Positions 1 through 11,139 of a DNA stretch of 64,000 bases are shown one piece after another (position 1 is the stretch's first letter; every line of letters begins with the position of its first letter). The position numbers and the translations under genes are program-made. The DNA is from Adiantum capillus-veneris (lineage: Eukaryota > Streptophyta > Polypodiopsida > Polypodiales > Pteridaceae): contig CM043958.1 in NCBI GenBank assembly GCA_014529385.2, positions 123,990,817 to 124,054,816 on the forward strand, read 5' to 3'. The notes beneath the pieces were generated by a model. The model was not told the origin of the DNA. It made no database searches and saw only the letters and a program-made list of their open reading frames with translations.

Positions 1-2
1 GC

Positions 3-1966
3 GTGCTTAGCCGCTTGAAGGAAACCTTTAGTAGAGCCACTCGCTCCAAACATGGAGCTAATGATGTAAATGAGGGGGGTGGGGAAGTAAATTCTCCATT
101 CATGACCAACGTAGACCCTATGCCCTTAGAGAATGTGCACGTGAATACTTCATTCACTGCACCTTCTGACTCTTCAGAGCTATTCCCCTTCGAGGTCATA
201 TTACTCGATGGTAGAAGCCTTGCCGAAGTGCAAGAGGTTGAGCGATATATCATTGCAGCTAGGGAAAAGGAAGTCGAGAGCTTACGCAAGGCGGAGCAAC
301 GAAGAGAGTTAAAAGCGAAAGCCCCTATGTCAATATCCTTGCTAAGAGAGCAATCGAGTGCTCCTGACTTAGCAACCACTAAGGGCCAACCCCTAGAAAG
401 CAACATTGCATCTAGCTCAAAGGACACCCCCATTACCTCAATCCTAGATGGAGCGTTCTTAAATGAGAATTGGAAGTACTAACTACAAACGGAAACTCTA
501 ACCGATCTATACATAGATCACACCTATCACTTGGGTTGGTTAGATGTCCTATAATCCACAATGGGTGCTACTAGTGTGGAGGATCAATAACAAAGAGTTT
601 GTGAGGTCATCCATAGGGTCATTGAGTTAGAGAGACAGAACAAGGGGATCAACATGCCTTCAACGGGTCTCATGAGATTCTTGGATACAGGAAAGGCTAA
701 ACAACCGAACTTATCACAAATGGAGACTCCCTTGGTAAGTTTGATGGATCCCCTATATGTTGTATCGCCAACGATCTCGGTGCAATCTGAGCCCACAAGT
801 GATAGCTTTACCTTTCCAAGTCTAGCTCGTCTTTCCCTTGATGACACCATGGCTACCATGCCTACCCCCATGATGGGCATGCCGAGAAACACAACATGGA
901 CCTCATTTGTTAGTAAAGCACTACTACATAGTAGCTCAATGCTTGCAATGGTACCTACAAGTGTGTACCAATTGTATGCACCTATGGGTCATCGCACTCG
1001 TGTAGTCCCTATCCCTCCCATTGTTGCAACAACCTATTCTCCATAACCACAACACCCAAGCTCTTATTTCCATGGGACTATACCGGCTAGCATTAGCATG
1101 TCACATCCGACGTCTGCTATGCCTAGGGCCACACATATGAACTTTGGGCCGCCATATGGCACAACACCGTACCAAACATGGAACCCAAGGGCTTCCTATG
1201 CGCCAAGCCCAATGCGAATACCTACTCCACATGTAGTCTCTGGAGCGCCTTCACCCACGGTACCTGCTCGCTTAGGTGACTTGGCAACATTTTCTCAAGC
1301 TATCGGTCGATCTATTGCTGAGAATATGCGTAACACGCCTGATAGAGAGCCTAGAAGTAAGGCAGTAAAAATAGCCAAGCTCACACAAAAATTTAGTGGA
1401 GACGGGGATGTGAGAAAGCATATCGAAGTGTTTGAACAAATATGTGATTCTCTAGGAGAACACAATGACCTGCATAAGAGTAATGCTTTAAGCCTAACCT
1501 TAAGTGGAAAGGCAGGAAATTGGTATAGAACCCTAAGGGTGCAAGAAAAAACGATTTAACCTACTCTTAGGAGATTGTTGTTGAAAGAATACATATGAGA
1601 GGGAGTACTCTGGGGTGTAGCCTCTCAGCTCCAGAAAGCCCAACGAGAGGAAGGAGAGTTAGTGAGAGACTTTTTTAGTCGCTTAAAGCATTTGAATTCT
1701 CATTGTAATCCAAATGAGCCTTCAATAATAATCAATTGCTTGATAGATTCATTAGGGGATTACGACATGAGGATATCTACAATGGCCTAGTCATTAGAGG
1801 TATCACCACTTGGGAAGCAGTCACCACCAATGCGATCCAATTGGAGGATAATTTAATGATTCAAGGAGAAAGAGTATCTGTTGAGCCTAAATCTGTAAGC
1901 TCGCAAGCATCGGGGCATTCGCCAATGACCCTAAAGCCTATTGCTAAGGAGCCAAAGATATCTTAG
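3..1966 (+). pseudogene. Decayed gag (N-terminal and capsid part) of LTR element 1
   Basis: Three stretches in one frame (3-482, 654-1046, 1098-1559) are separated by stop codons, and the reading then shifts frame (about 1600-1966). The downstream part has the usual gag capsid layout: a KLTQKFSGDGDVRKHIE segment, then ALSLTLSGKAGNWYRTL, then RDFFSRLKHLNSHCNPNEP, then LLDRFIRGLRHEDIYNGL. Such proteins form the cytoplasmic virus-like particle of Ty3/gypsy elements. The upstream part is Pro/Met-rich and not recognised. Stops and at least two frameshifts show it is dead. The 5' LTR must lie left of the window. The gag assignment of 1098-1966 is firm; membership of 3-1046 in the same polyprotein is inferred from shared frame and continuity. 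Confidence 0.7.
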
Positions 1967-2749
1967 ATGACTTTAGCAGATCTCACCAAGGCTATTCAAG
2001 AGAGTCTTAGAAACAATCGTGCTCCACAAAACAATCATATGTATCCAAGAAGGGAGCAACAATGGTGCTCAGTATGCTATGGACCGTATAGTACCAGTGA
2101 ATGCCCTACTTTTAGAGTAAAATTCAATGGGAATTACAATGCCTGTGGAAGGTATGGTCATCAAGCTAAGGATTGCATAGTATTTAAGCGCGCGATGGCC
2201 GATAGACCAACCTTAGCATGGACAGACACACCTCGAGTGCCTGCATTGATGCCGGCCCCACCTCTTGAACAAACAGCACAACACATGGTCCCTAGGGCCC
2301 AAAATGTTGTTCAAACAACACCCTTACCACCTCCAGTGCTAGGACCGCAACCACCACATCCGAGAATCACGTCTGTGAATCAAGTGGGTTGTGAGTCATC
2401 TATTGCTTGTTTGGAAGGCTGTGAGAGAGATTTGGACCCTAATATTGCCTATGGGATGGATGTGCTTGAAGAAAGTCCACAATACTACATGGAGGACTAT
2501 TGGGGACAAGTCAAACATGTATATCAAGTAGCTTCTCTTGCAGCAAGAGGCCAAAATATCAATTACACTGCTAAGAGACCACCTCTTAAATGCTATGAGT
2601 GTGGAGGTCCACATCGTTTAGCCGAGTGTCCTATTAGGGTACAAAAGAATGCCAAACTAATGCAAACCAATCAAGCAAGCATGTCTACAATGTCGATACT
2701 CATGTGTAATCGATGTGGCATAGATCATTTTTGCCCAATGTCCAAATAA
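1967..2749 (+). pseudogene. Gag nucleocapsid part with degenerate zinc knuckles
   Basis: This follows the capsid part in the same frame, after a single TAG. It carries several Cys/His knuckles of the nucleic-acid-binding type. CYECGGPHRLAEC fits the CX2CX3HX4C variant common in plant gypsy gag proteins. CSVCYGPYSTSEC is the same pattern with His replaced by Tyr. In YNACGRYGHQAKDC the first Cys is Tyr, a TGC-to-TAC type change. A Pro-rich linker (about residues 85-130) separates them. In an active element this region would bind genomic RNA in the particle. The replaced ligands suggest it no longer does. Confidence 0.7.
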
Positions 2750-2955
2750 TCCAAATGCACCGAAGATCACGCCATTAAACTTGATTGAAGTTACCGAGGA
2801 GCCATCACAAAGTACACCTGTGGTACCAGTAAAGGTACACACGATCGATGCTCCAAAAACAAAATTATATTCTTGAGGAAAGAGACAGGGCATCAATTGC
2901 CCAATCTCAAAAACAGAAGAAAACATGAAGAAGGAGATCACAAAAAGCAGCAAAG

Positions 2956-4194
2956 TTGGAACCCAGTTCAAAGACCAACATAGGGACTGGTGACGACCCC
3001 GTATATATGAACGACGTTGAAGAGGATTCTGATTCATGTGAAACCATGGAGACCAAAACGGCTACTAAGAGAGAAACCAACAAGGAAGATCTTCAGGAGC
3101 CACAATGGCCAGGATCCAAGAAGAAGATAGGAACTTATCCAAACCCTACAGAGGAGATTGAGCGAGTCAAGCAATTAAGGGGTTTGGTAGAAGATACCCA
3201 AAGGGATCTAGAACCAGCACCTAGGCGGATCCAGACTACAGACACTGTGTTCCCTGCGCAACAACAACCTCACCAAGTCCATAGACCCTTAGCCATACCT
3301 AGTGTCATCCAAGAAGAAAGTGACTTAAAGTCATGGGAAAGTGGGCGTATTCACTTCTTGATGGAAACAATGTTTACAGAGGGATTACCTGATCTTATCG
3401 AAGAAATGGAGATCCCATCTTCCCCACGTCAAAGGACTGAAACCCAAAAGGTGTTGTTAAACATTGCCAAATTGATGGATTTCATGTCTTCAGAAGTTAG
3501 AACCACCATCATGTCCAAACTACATAAGGACCCTAAGCTAGTCTCAGCTCTTCGAGCCTTCCTCAATGGAGAACTGAAGTTTGGGCTACCACAATTTGCA
3601 CAAATGGATGGAGCTAGGGAGATGCCAATAGAGGAGGAACACTTAGATCCACAACCCAACCTAGATGAGAACCTTGTTATAGAAATTCCTGTTAACAAGT
3701 TGGGACAATACTTTGAGGGTGATGAATCCAATGCGACCATACCAATCACTACTAAGGGATTAACTGTGAAGGGAATCCTTGATGGTGGCGTCGGGGTTAG
3801 CATTGTGACTAAAAATTGATGGGAAACTATGGGAAGACCTCACCTTGCGACCACAACCATAGTAGTGAAGATGGCCAATGGGTCTATTGTTAAACCTATT
3901 GGGATGCTAGAAGATCTCAAGATCAAGGTCTTTGGACATAAAATAAGGATTACCTTCATTGTTATGGATTTCTCCAAACACACTATGGCATCGGGGATGA
4001 TCTTAGGACGTCCTTTCATGAGGGAAGCAAAAATGGTGCATGACTGGTTTAAAAACCATGTCTACTTGCAGTTCCAAGATTCTATCATTCGAGTGGATCT
4101 TGTAACTGGTCAAGCACATCCTCTAGGAAACAGGTTTATAATTGATCATAGATCTGACACCACAATTCACTCGGCCCCATTGCAGTATTGTTAA
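2956..4194 (+). pseudogene. Retropepsin-like aspartic protease of LTR element 1
   Basis: Two ORFs in one frame (2956-3819 and 3829-4194) are split by a TGA three codons before 3829. The end of the first holds the protease N-lobe, VKGILDGGVGVSIVTKN, where the usual catalytic D-[ST]-G reads DGG. The second holds the flap and C-lobe, including ILGRPFMREA, which matches the conserved ILGxPxL segment. The first ~200 residues are an acidic linker of unknown role. Neither the stop nor the DGG triad predicts an active enzyme. No reverse transcriptase, RNase H or integrase follows before the 3' LTR, so the element was non-autonomous or lost its pol. Confidence 0.7.
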
Positions 4195-4352
4195 TGTGTA
4201 AAGCGGACACTGACGTTGGGGAAGATTCTCCTTATATGGATGTACTACGTGGGATGACTGAGTCGGACAATGTGGATTGGATCCACCTAGCAGCAACCAT
4301 AGACACTTGGGGAAATAGGGGGATGACCTAGATAACACATGAGGGGGATGAA

Positions 4353-5078
4353 ATGCCATCACTCGTACCCTTAAATATGCTAGAAGCAATGCATATAGAT
4401 TCTGACAAGACTCATCCTCATATAAAAAAGAAAACATACAAGTGGGTCCCTAAATCTTCTTTAGCGACCATGGTTGATGTTAAAAAACAGAAGCCTTGTA
4501 AGAAACGTCCCACTCGCTCCAAGAAATGTAAGGAAACGTCGCGTTGGATTCCTAAACGACTATTGGAAGCCCAAGGCTACTATCAAGGAAATGATCAAAT
4601 CTGGGTACCAAAACGTAGATTGTGTTCTTACCTATCACCTGACCCATGTAAGTCAAACCCTGTGATGACAAAGCCGATGAAAGATCGTGGGAAAGGAAAA
4701 ATCACAGAACACTATACACCGGATCCGGAGCTAGTATGGGTTCCCAAGCGAGAAAGGCTTGTTTTACTCAACTCAACCATAGAAAAAACGAATAAAGCTT
4801 CTAGCTCCTCATGTAATGAATCCATAGAGGTAAAAGCTTCTCCACAGTCTTTGCCTACAATAGTGGAGCTCCATAAAGCTACAAAGGAACCCACACCTCC
4901 CAGTGTTCAAGAATCACCTGATGAATCACTTCAAGTTCGATCTTGGGAGAGTACCTTACCACCCTTGCAACTCGACGAGGCACCTAAGGTAATAGAAAAC
5001 TACTGGCAAAAATCCTCACCTATTACCAACTGGAACAATTGGTTTCAAAGGGTGACGAGCACATTTCAAATGGTATGA
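4353..5078 (+). CDS. Unrecognised ORF with four WVPK-type repeats
   Basis: A 241-residue open frame lies between the protease and the PPT, where polymerase would normally be. It holds four spaced copies of a short motif: YKWVPKSSL, RWIPKRLL, IWVPKRRL and VWVPKRERL. Lys/Arg-rich linkers join them, and the tail is Ser/Pro/Glu-rich. The protein is strongly basic in its first half, which would suit nucleic-acid binding. I recall similar WVPK tracts near zinc knuckles in some copia gag proteins, but this ORF is in a gypsy-like gag-protease element. It ends 7 bp before the PPT. Function unknown; the frame is intact while gag is not. Confidence 0.5.
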   Translation: MPSLVPLNMLEAMHIDSDKTHPHIKKKTYKWVPKSSLATMVDVKKQKPCKKRPTRSKKCKETSRWIPKRLLEAQGYYQGNDQIWVPKRRLCSYLSPDPCKSNPVMTKPMKDRGKGKITEHYTPDPELVWVPKRERLVLLNSTIEKTNKASSSSCNESIEVKASPQSLPTIVELHKATKEPTPPSVQESPDESLQVRSWESTLPPLQLDEAPKVIENYWQKSSPITNWNNWFQRVTSTFQMV

Positions 5079-5085
5079 TCTACCC

Positions 5086-5098
5086 AAGGAAGGGGGGA
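5086..5098 (+). other. Polypurine tract of LTR element 1
   Basis: An uninterrupted purine run (AAGGAAGGGGGGA) sits immediately before CTG, with the presumed 3' LTR starting at TG 5100. PPTs prime plus-strand cDNA synthesis. Its place just after the last ORF supports + orientation. Confidence 0.7.
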
Positions 5099-5099
5099 C

Positions 5100-5664
5100 T
5101 GTTTGCTGACAGTCAACATTCACTCACTCCCCTCTCAACCTTCCTCCCTGACCTCTCGATCTCCCAATCTTAGGGAATGTATATATAAAGCCTTATACTC
5201 ACAAAAAAAAAGGGCAAGAGCAATTAGCAAACGAGTATGCACAATAACAGTCAAAACATTGACCCAGACCTACACATTCACATCCAGTGCACTGAAACAG
5301 AAACCTATGTCATAAATCACCTTTGATCCTCATCACTCAAGTGATGGAGGGTAGGTAGGATTAGTACGATAGGAGTGTCTCTGTTTTAGAGTTTAGTGAT
5401 TAGCAAAGTTCTTTCTTCCCACTGATGTGCCTCCTAGAGGTACTATTTGTGTTTCCTCGTGTGTACGGGAACGTGTTGCTGTGGTTAGGGTTTGGACTTT
5501 CATGGAATCTTTCTCTCATCCACTTTTCAAATCAAGCGCGATCATCAACACAAACAGGTGTTTCTTGTCCATTAGCATTGCTCCTTATCTTTTTGCATCC
5601 ATGTTTGTCTGCTTTAATTGTGATTGGTAGCATAATATCCAGCACATTTGCTTAGTATCAAACA
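5100..5664 (+). repeat. Probable 3' LTR of element 1
   Basis: It begins TGTTTGC right after the PPT. A TATA-like TATATAAA lies near 5180-5187, consistent with U3/R. The right end is placed at AAACA 5664 because it mirrors the TGTTT start; that end is a guess, since the partner LTR is outside the window. A TSD cannot be tested. Confidence 0.45.
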
Positions 5665-6679
5665 TTAGATTCAATGTAATTTTTTGTCATAATCACTTAT
5701 TTAGGTTTAAAAATCAAGCAGTCTGACTAAGCTAGGTGTGTTAGAGGTCTTCTCTTAATACCATGGGGAATGCCTTTCTAATAATCAATGGTTACTTAGG
5801 TTCTTAATCCGATTTAGGCAACATTGTGTGAAATGTACTAGGGATCTCTAGTGGGCTTAGTTCCTATTGACCTTTAGCTTAAGTATTATAAAGGAAGTTT
5901 ACTGATGTGATGAGCCTAGGGAGGGTAACAATGTTATATGACCCCCCAAAGTTACAAAATTAAAATGCTGAAAACGAACAAACAAAAAATCAAAGTGCCA
6001 CAATGTAAAATCTTAAGCTGGAATAGAAACCTCAGCTTGATTTGGTACTCCACTCACATGTATCACCTATGGTACTAGAGCCCTAGAGGTTCCCAGTGTG
6101 GATGCTTTTCCTTGAAAAGAAAAAAACCCAAGGCATACAAAATAAGCACACACATCAAAATTGAATCAGCGGGAAAAGACTTTGGGGGGAAAAGGTAATC
6201 AGTCAGACGATGATTTCATGAGAAATTCCTTTTATCGTAGCTTAACTACAAGGTCTTCTAGGTATAGCCTCTAGTCAGCCTTGGACATGAAATACTTGGC
6301 TCTCGCGATTAAACAACTTAATTGACAAGAGAAAATTGAGAAGCTTGCCCATGGTATTAATAGTCGATCTTTAGTGCCTTTCGATCGTTAAATTAGCGAC
6401 CCCGAACTTGTTTAGTTTTTTTCCTTTACAACTGCTTATGCATTTGATTATATTACAATTTAATGTTTTTTGCTGAAAAATGGATTAAAATTCTATTACC
6501 GTTCAATTTCTCTGCCTACAACTGCATATTCTTTTTAATTGATTATAAGGATACACTTATTGTGCCACTTTTGTTTGATTTTGCAGTGACTGAAGAAAAC
6601 TAAGGACATTCATCTTAAATGCTCTTCCACCTTGACAACGAGCTTCAACTCCATAGATTCCAAGGACGAAATCTACATC
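5665..6679. other. Unassigned AT-rich sequence
   Basis: No convincing coding frame or repeat boundary is seen. The last ~100 bp read into a PPT at 6680, so at least the right part probably belongs to the 3' untranslated end of the next LTR element. Confidence 0.3.
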
Positions 6680-6690
6680 AGGAAGGGGGG
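6680..6690 (+). other. Polypurine tract of LTR element 2
   Basis: AGGAAGGGGGG is followed by CA and then TGTTAATCGAC at 6693, the usual PPT/LTR arrangement on the + strand. Upstream coding sequence is not recognisable. Confidence 0.6.
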
Positions 6691-6717
6691 CATGTTAATC
6701 GACAAGTCAGACAACGA

Positions 6718-7089
6718 GTCAACACTGGGCGAATAGGAGGCTTGGGGACTGCCCAACACCGCCTATCGCTTGGTGTTGACCTTGGTGTAACAGTCGATGG
6801 AGACCCTTTTGGTGAGGTGATTACAATACATGCAGAGGAGTCAATACTGGGCAAATAGGAGGCTTGGGGACTGCCCAACGCCACCTATCGCTTGGTGTTG
6901 ACCTTGGGGTTAAAGACATTACAAGAGGCAGTAGAGTCAATACTAGGCGAATAGGAGGCTTGCGGAGTGCCCGATGCCACCTATCACTTGGTGTTGACCT
7001 TGGTGACGAAGACAGGCGGCAGTGAAGTCAACACCAAGCAAATATGAGGCTTGGGGACTGCCCAACGCCACCTATCTCTTGGTGCTGAC
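6718..7089 (+). repeat. Four 63-bp hairpin units in an LTR U3
   Basis: Units lie at 6718-6780, 6840-6902, 6936-6998 and 7027-7089, each exactly 63 bp with spacers of 59, 33 and 28 bp. Each begins like GTCAACACTGGGCGAATAGG and ends like CCTATCGCTTGGTGTTGAC, nearly reverse-complementary arms around a GGCTTGGGGACTGCCCAACG centre. The fourth unit pairs best (GTCAACACCAAGC with CTTGGTGCTGAC). They sit 180-550 bp upstream of the TATA box, where LTR enhancer repeats normally lie. Confidence 0.8.
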
Positions 7090-7269
7090 CTTGGCAAATA
7101 GGCGTCGGCACATCCACGGACATTACATTGTTTTGAGTCATGGGTCGGGCTTGTCGGTCCAATAGGAAAAGGGTAAGAGTGATCGCCGATGAGAGGCCCA
7201 CTCTAACTGGAACATTCAAGGGATTAGTTGGCTAAGCATGGGCGCCCAAGTGTGAATGGGGCGAGCTCA

Positions 7270-7276
7270 TATAAAA
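7270..7276 (+). promoter_or_regulatory. TATA box of LTR element 2
   Basis: TATAAAA lies in the sequence CTCATATAAAAGTC, about 180 bp after the last U3 hairpin unit. It is placed as expected for the U3/R promoter of the LTR. Transcription has not been shown. Confidence 0.5.
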
Positions 7277-7363
7277 GTCAACTAAACCTAAAATTCAGGG
7301 ATTCTCTTATTTGTGCAATTGAAGACTGCTCTTGCTCCATCTCCATCTTCTTCTTCTTCACCT

Positions 7364-7368
<5 letters not shown>

Positions 7369-7410
<42 letters not shown>

Positions 7411-7436
7411 CATGAGAGAGAGAGAGAGAGAGAGAG
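7369..7436. repeat. (TG)n then (GA)n compound microsatellite
   Basis: About 38 bp of TG is followed, after a short ATGCAT-type break, by about 23 bp of GA. Low-complexity frames across it are not genes. Confidence 0.95.
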
Positions 7437-7681
7437 TGCGATCGAGCATTGCGACGACGGCACGGCGGCGGTGAAGCGGTTGAGCGCGACGTAGCGGCGG
7501 CTCCTTCTTCTTCGCGGCGGGGAATCCTCCACGACAGCAAGCGTAGAGCGGTGAGTGACACACCATCGCCATCTTTGAGCTTACTAGTTTAGGCTAGTTG
7601 CGTGCTTGGAGCCATTTGTGGCTCGCACACAGTGTATTGGCAAGTTCCTTGCATTGACACGTGCGACAGACGTGCACAACA

Positions 7682-9555
7682 CCTAGCTAGTTTGGCATAG
7701 AAAATACTTGAAAGAGAGAGAAATAGAACAATTGACAACAATTGAGGGCCGGATTTACATGGAGCAGGTCCCCCCTCCAAAAAGGCTTTGTATTATAGCT
7801 TCTCCCATCAAAGGAGACTTTTGTACAATACAAGCTTTGTGTTCCTTGACAAAACTCATTGGTGCAATGAAGATGGAAGCTTCATGCACCAAATTATGCT
7901 TGAAAAACACACCTAGTGGGCCTAGCCTCAGTCCCAAGACCTCACACACCTTCAAAGATGGTGAGAGCTAGTAGGGAATGAGGAAAGATTGAGAGGAAGA
8001 AGATGTATCTTACGAGAAAGAAGTATTCTCCTCACATAATCACTCTAATAGCATAGTGTAGCTTAGTAATTAGCATAGTAGAGGAGATGAGCATGCCATT
8101 GAAGCTTGGCTCTTGGTTGGATTTGCATTCCATAGCCAAGAGTTGTTGGTGTAGGCCTCTACTTCTTAATGCTTGGAGAAGGAGATGGAGTTCTTTCTCA
8201 ACACATGAGTTGTGTGTGTGTAGCAAAAATTGCTCAGTCTAAAATGCCAACCTCTCTCTCTTCTTGGTCGATCCATCTTCCCATTTGCTCTTGCTGGCTT
8301 CCCATTGGCTCGTGTAGAGCTTATCCAATAACAATTAAGAAGCATAGTTGATAGCCTTGTGACAAGTGTCCCCCTTTCCCCTTTTATGAGAGCTTTAGGT
8401 AATTAAAATAATTTATTTAAACTCTCATTGGACCTTTTAGTCTTCTAGCCAGTAGGAATCAAGCAAGCCATTGGGCTGTTGGATGCTCATTGGACCCCTT
8501 GGTAGACTGTCCAATAGTCTTCCAGGGAGCTTAATTTATATTAATTATTTTATCAAGCATTTTTAAATTGATTAGACTAATTTTACTATTGGTCCACCTC
8601 TATGGCCATCCAATAGGATTTGAGGGGAGATTGGGGGTATCTGGGCTAGGAGCCTACCATGTGTCCATTATTCCCTTTGTGTAAAGGGAGAGCTTGGGAG
8701 TGTGTGTGTGTGTGTGTGTGTGTGTTTCTCTCTCTTCCCCTACCTTTAGTGCTTGCCCCCTCCTTCCTAGGGTGGTATGACTTTTTAGTCTTCCCATAAC
8801 CATCCAATTTTCCCCCTTTTGGCCATTGGATTTATTAATTTAGATTTTGGAACCTTAGCCTATGGAAGTCTTAATGGACCTGAACCTTAGGTATTTTAAG
8901 CCCCATTGATGCACATTGCTCTTTTGCAGACTGTCCCCCTTTGGATCCCTATTTTCCCTCCTTTGTATCCCTGTTGAGACCGGTCTGGCAGCCTTACCAA
9001 TATTCTAGCTTTTACTCCCCTGGTACCTCCTGATATTAAATGATCAGTTTGACATGAGAAAATCATTTGGGAGAATTAGATATTAGTTTTTATGACATTA
9101 CAACTTCAACATTAGAAGTGTCAAAAGCTTACAAACAATGCTTGAAGTTGAGAAAGCAGAGCATATTTTCAACCCAATGTAAATAGCACGTAACTTCAAG
9201 AGTAAAACTTTACCAGGATTTGCCATGGTTCTTGGAGTACGATGAGGGGTACTTCCCTCCCAACGAGGAAAGAGCACACAATGACGTTGTAAAGGATAGG
9301 AAAGAAGAGTGTGTGGAGGTACACGAATGTCCACAACGGTAGAGTCTAGTGTGCAAATGCCTTAGGGAGAGGGGTTTGCTACAACATCTCAGGTAGCAAA
9401 GTTGCTAGTTTCAGCAGGACCTTTTTCCTATACCTTCATGCAAGTTAATTTTCGATAAACATTTTGATATTTTTGTGTAGATGGAGCATTTTGGGTAAGC
9501 GTCAGACTCGCAAGGAGTGGCTCGTATCAAGGAAAAACATGAGTTGTGTTGCCGT
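7682..9555. other. No gene recognised
   Basis: Short open frames on both strands show no family motif. A (TG)13 tract lies at 8701-8726. CCATTGG/CCAATAG words recur between 8430 and 8860, probably repeat relics. I cannot assign this stretch. Confidence 0.4.
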
Positions 9556-9599
9556 TCATAGGAATTGAAAAGCATGATTCACTTCTTTTTTGCTATCTT

Positions 9600-10740
9600 T
9601 GTGGTGTTCAGGAAAAAGAAGTGGAATGTCTGCAAAGGAAGTAATTGACTTTGCAACAAGTCTGGAAACAGAAATATTGCATGTCTCGGACCCGCCATTA
9701 GTTACATACCCATCAACCGATAAGTGGTCTTCTTGAATGGAAGCTGCCATGTGGATCAGGATCTTGCTTGATCTATTTGAGGGTTTTTGCATATAGTGAT
9801 GGCGACCGTATTCAGATTGGACAAGACAAAGGATGACTTGAAGAATTCTTTGCTGAGCATTGTGAAGCCACACATTGTGGAGAAATTCCTTCATCCATTC
9901 CATGATGGGTCGTCTGTTGAGTCTGCAGTGAACGCTTCTATTCTATTTTTGCCATCCAATACTCCTGTGTATGGGAATTTTGATTTTGATGTGCCAGATT
10001 GGAACAAAATGGAAGTATGCTAGTTTGGACAACTCGCTCAACTCGCACTTGCAACAATGGATGATAAAGGCGTGTTTGTAGTTGTCTGCTAGTCAGATAA
10101 TTATGGCATGGTTCGTAATATCGGTCGTTCTGCTAGATGGCATGAAGACCACCTAAACATAGTTGTCTGTAAGACACCAATTTTCAAGAAAGAAATTAGG
10201 ACTGTGTGCACATTGTCAGTGTCCACAATGAGCAAAGAGCACACTGGTACATCAGAGGCCATTGACATATCGTCAGGGACGACGCCTGGTTCGATTCGCT
10301 AAAGGCGAATGATTGGACGAAAGAGGAGGAGGATGGGATACCTATGAGAGGTACACTTTGGCTCCTTCTATCTAAAATAATGTTTTTCTACTAGCTTTGA
10401 CTTTCATTTGTTGTGTAGGAGGTATGGAACGTGGGCATTGGTTTGTTTGACAAGTGCTCGTGCAATATACAAACGAGAACGACGTTGTCGTCTAGTACGA
10501 AGGAGATTGTGGGTGTTGGATTTATTGGGAAGCCATATGGACTGTATGATGACAATATTCGAGAGAAACAAGGAGTTCTCCACCAAAATACTCACCGTTT
10601 TGGAAATGCAAGCCCATCGACTTAGAGAGATGCAAAAGCGAGACAAGAGGCATGCCAATGAGGTGAATCGTGCCCTAAAGGCAGCATCTTTGTTGGGGCC
10701 GCTTCCAATTTGTGTAGTTAGATCCACCAACCCATGACTT
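9600..10740 (+). pseudogene. Decayed gene of unknown family
   Basis: Several + strand frames read like one damaged protein. 9787-10302 runs in one frame through two TAG stops (10021 and 10090). It contains FDFDVPDWNKMEV, then FGQLAQLALATMDDKGVFVV, then HLNIVVCKTPIF, and shifts near 10280 into WFDSLKANDWTKEE and IPMRGTLW. A later piece (10419-10625) has WNVGIGLFDKCSCN and IVGVGFIGKPYGLYDDN. Another (10560-10737) is a Lys/Arg/Glu-rich helical tail. A cluster like VFVVVC could be a Rossmann-type strand, but I do not recognise the family. It may be a transposon-borne gene or a dead host gene. Confidence 0.4.
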
Positions 10741-10876
10741 AGAGTAGATATTCTGGGCCTTTGAATAGAGATATACTTATTCTCAAGTGGTTTGATCTTG
10801 TAATTAAGTGGATTTTTTATGTTCATGTGACCCTTTCCGTGAATTGTGAGAGAGATATATAGACTTGATGTGTGCC

Positions 10877-10903
10877 AGAGAGAGAGAGAGAGAGAGAGAG
10901 GAG
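10877..10903. repeat. (GA)n microsatellite
   Basis: A simple AG run of about 26 bp inside non-coding sequence. Confidence 0.9.
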
Positions 10904-11139
10904 AAATTGGAAAAGAGGAGTTACATGGAGTAGGTGATGAGTGGCTATCACTCATTTTGGCGGAGTGAGCTTTTTGCATAAGATTAGGGAATCTAGCATA
11001 AACATGATGGAGAGATCTTTTTCAATAATTTTGTCAACCTGTCCATTCTCCATAAAAAGCTCTTTCCAAAGTTCCCCCGGTTCCCCTAATCGATGCCTTT
11101 GCAGCTAATCCTTCAAGTTTTACCGCTTTTAAATTCAAA

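Larger units (their letters stand above)
6693..7681 (+). repeat. Probable 3' LTR of element 2
   Basis: It starts TGTTAATC directly after a PPT. U3 contains four 63-bp hairpin-capable units (6718-7089), a TATA box at 7270 and then a compound (TG)n(GA)n microsatellite in the presumed R/U5. The right end is set at AACA 7681 to mirror TGTT; it is uncertain because no second copy is in the window. Confidence 0.45.

Noticed and set aside
9556-9903. 115-residue - strand ORF
   Set aside because: No motif; it overlaps the more coherent + strand decayed gene.
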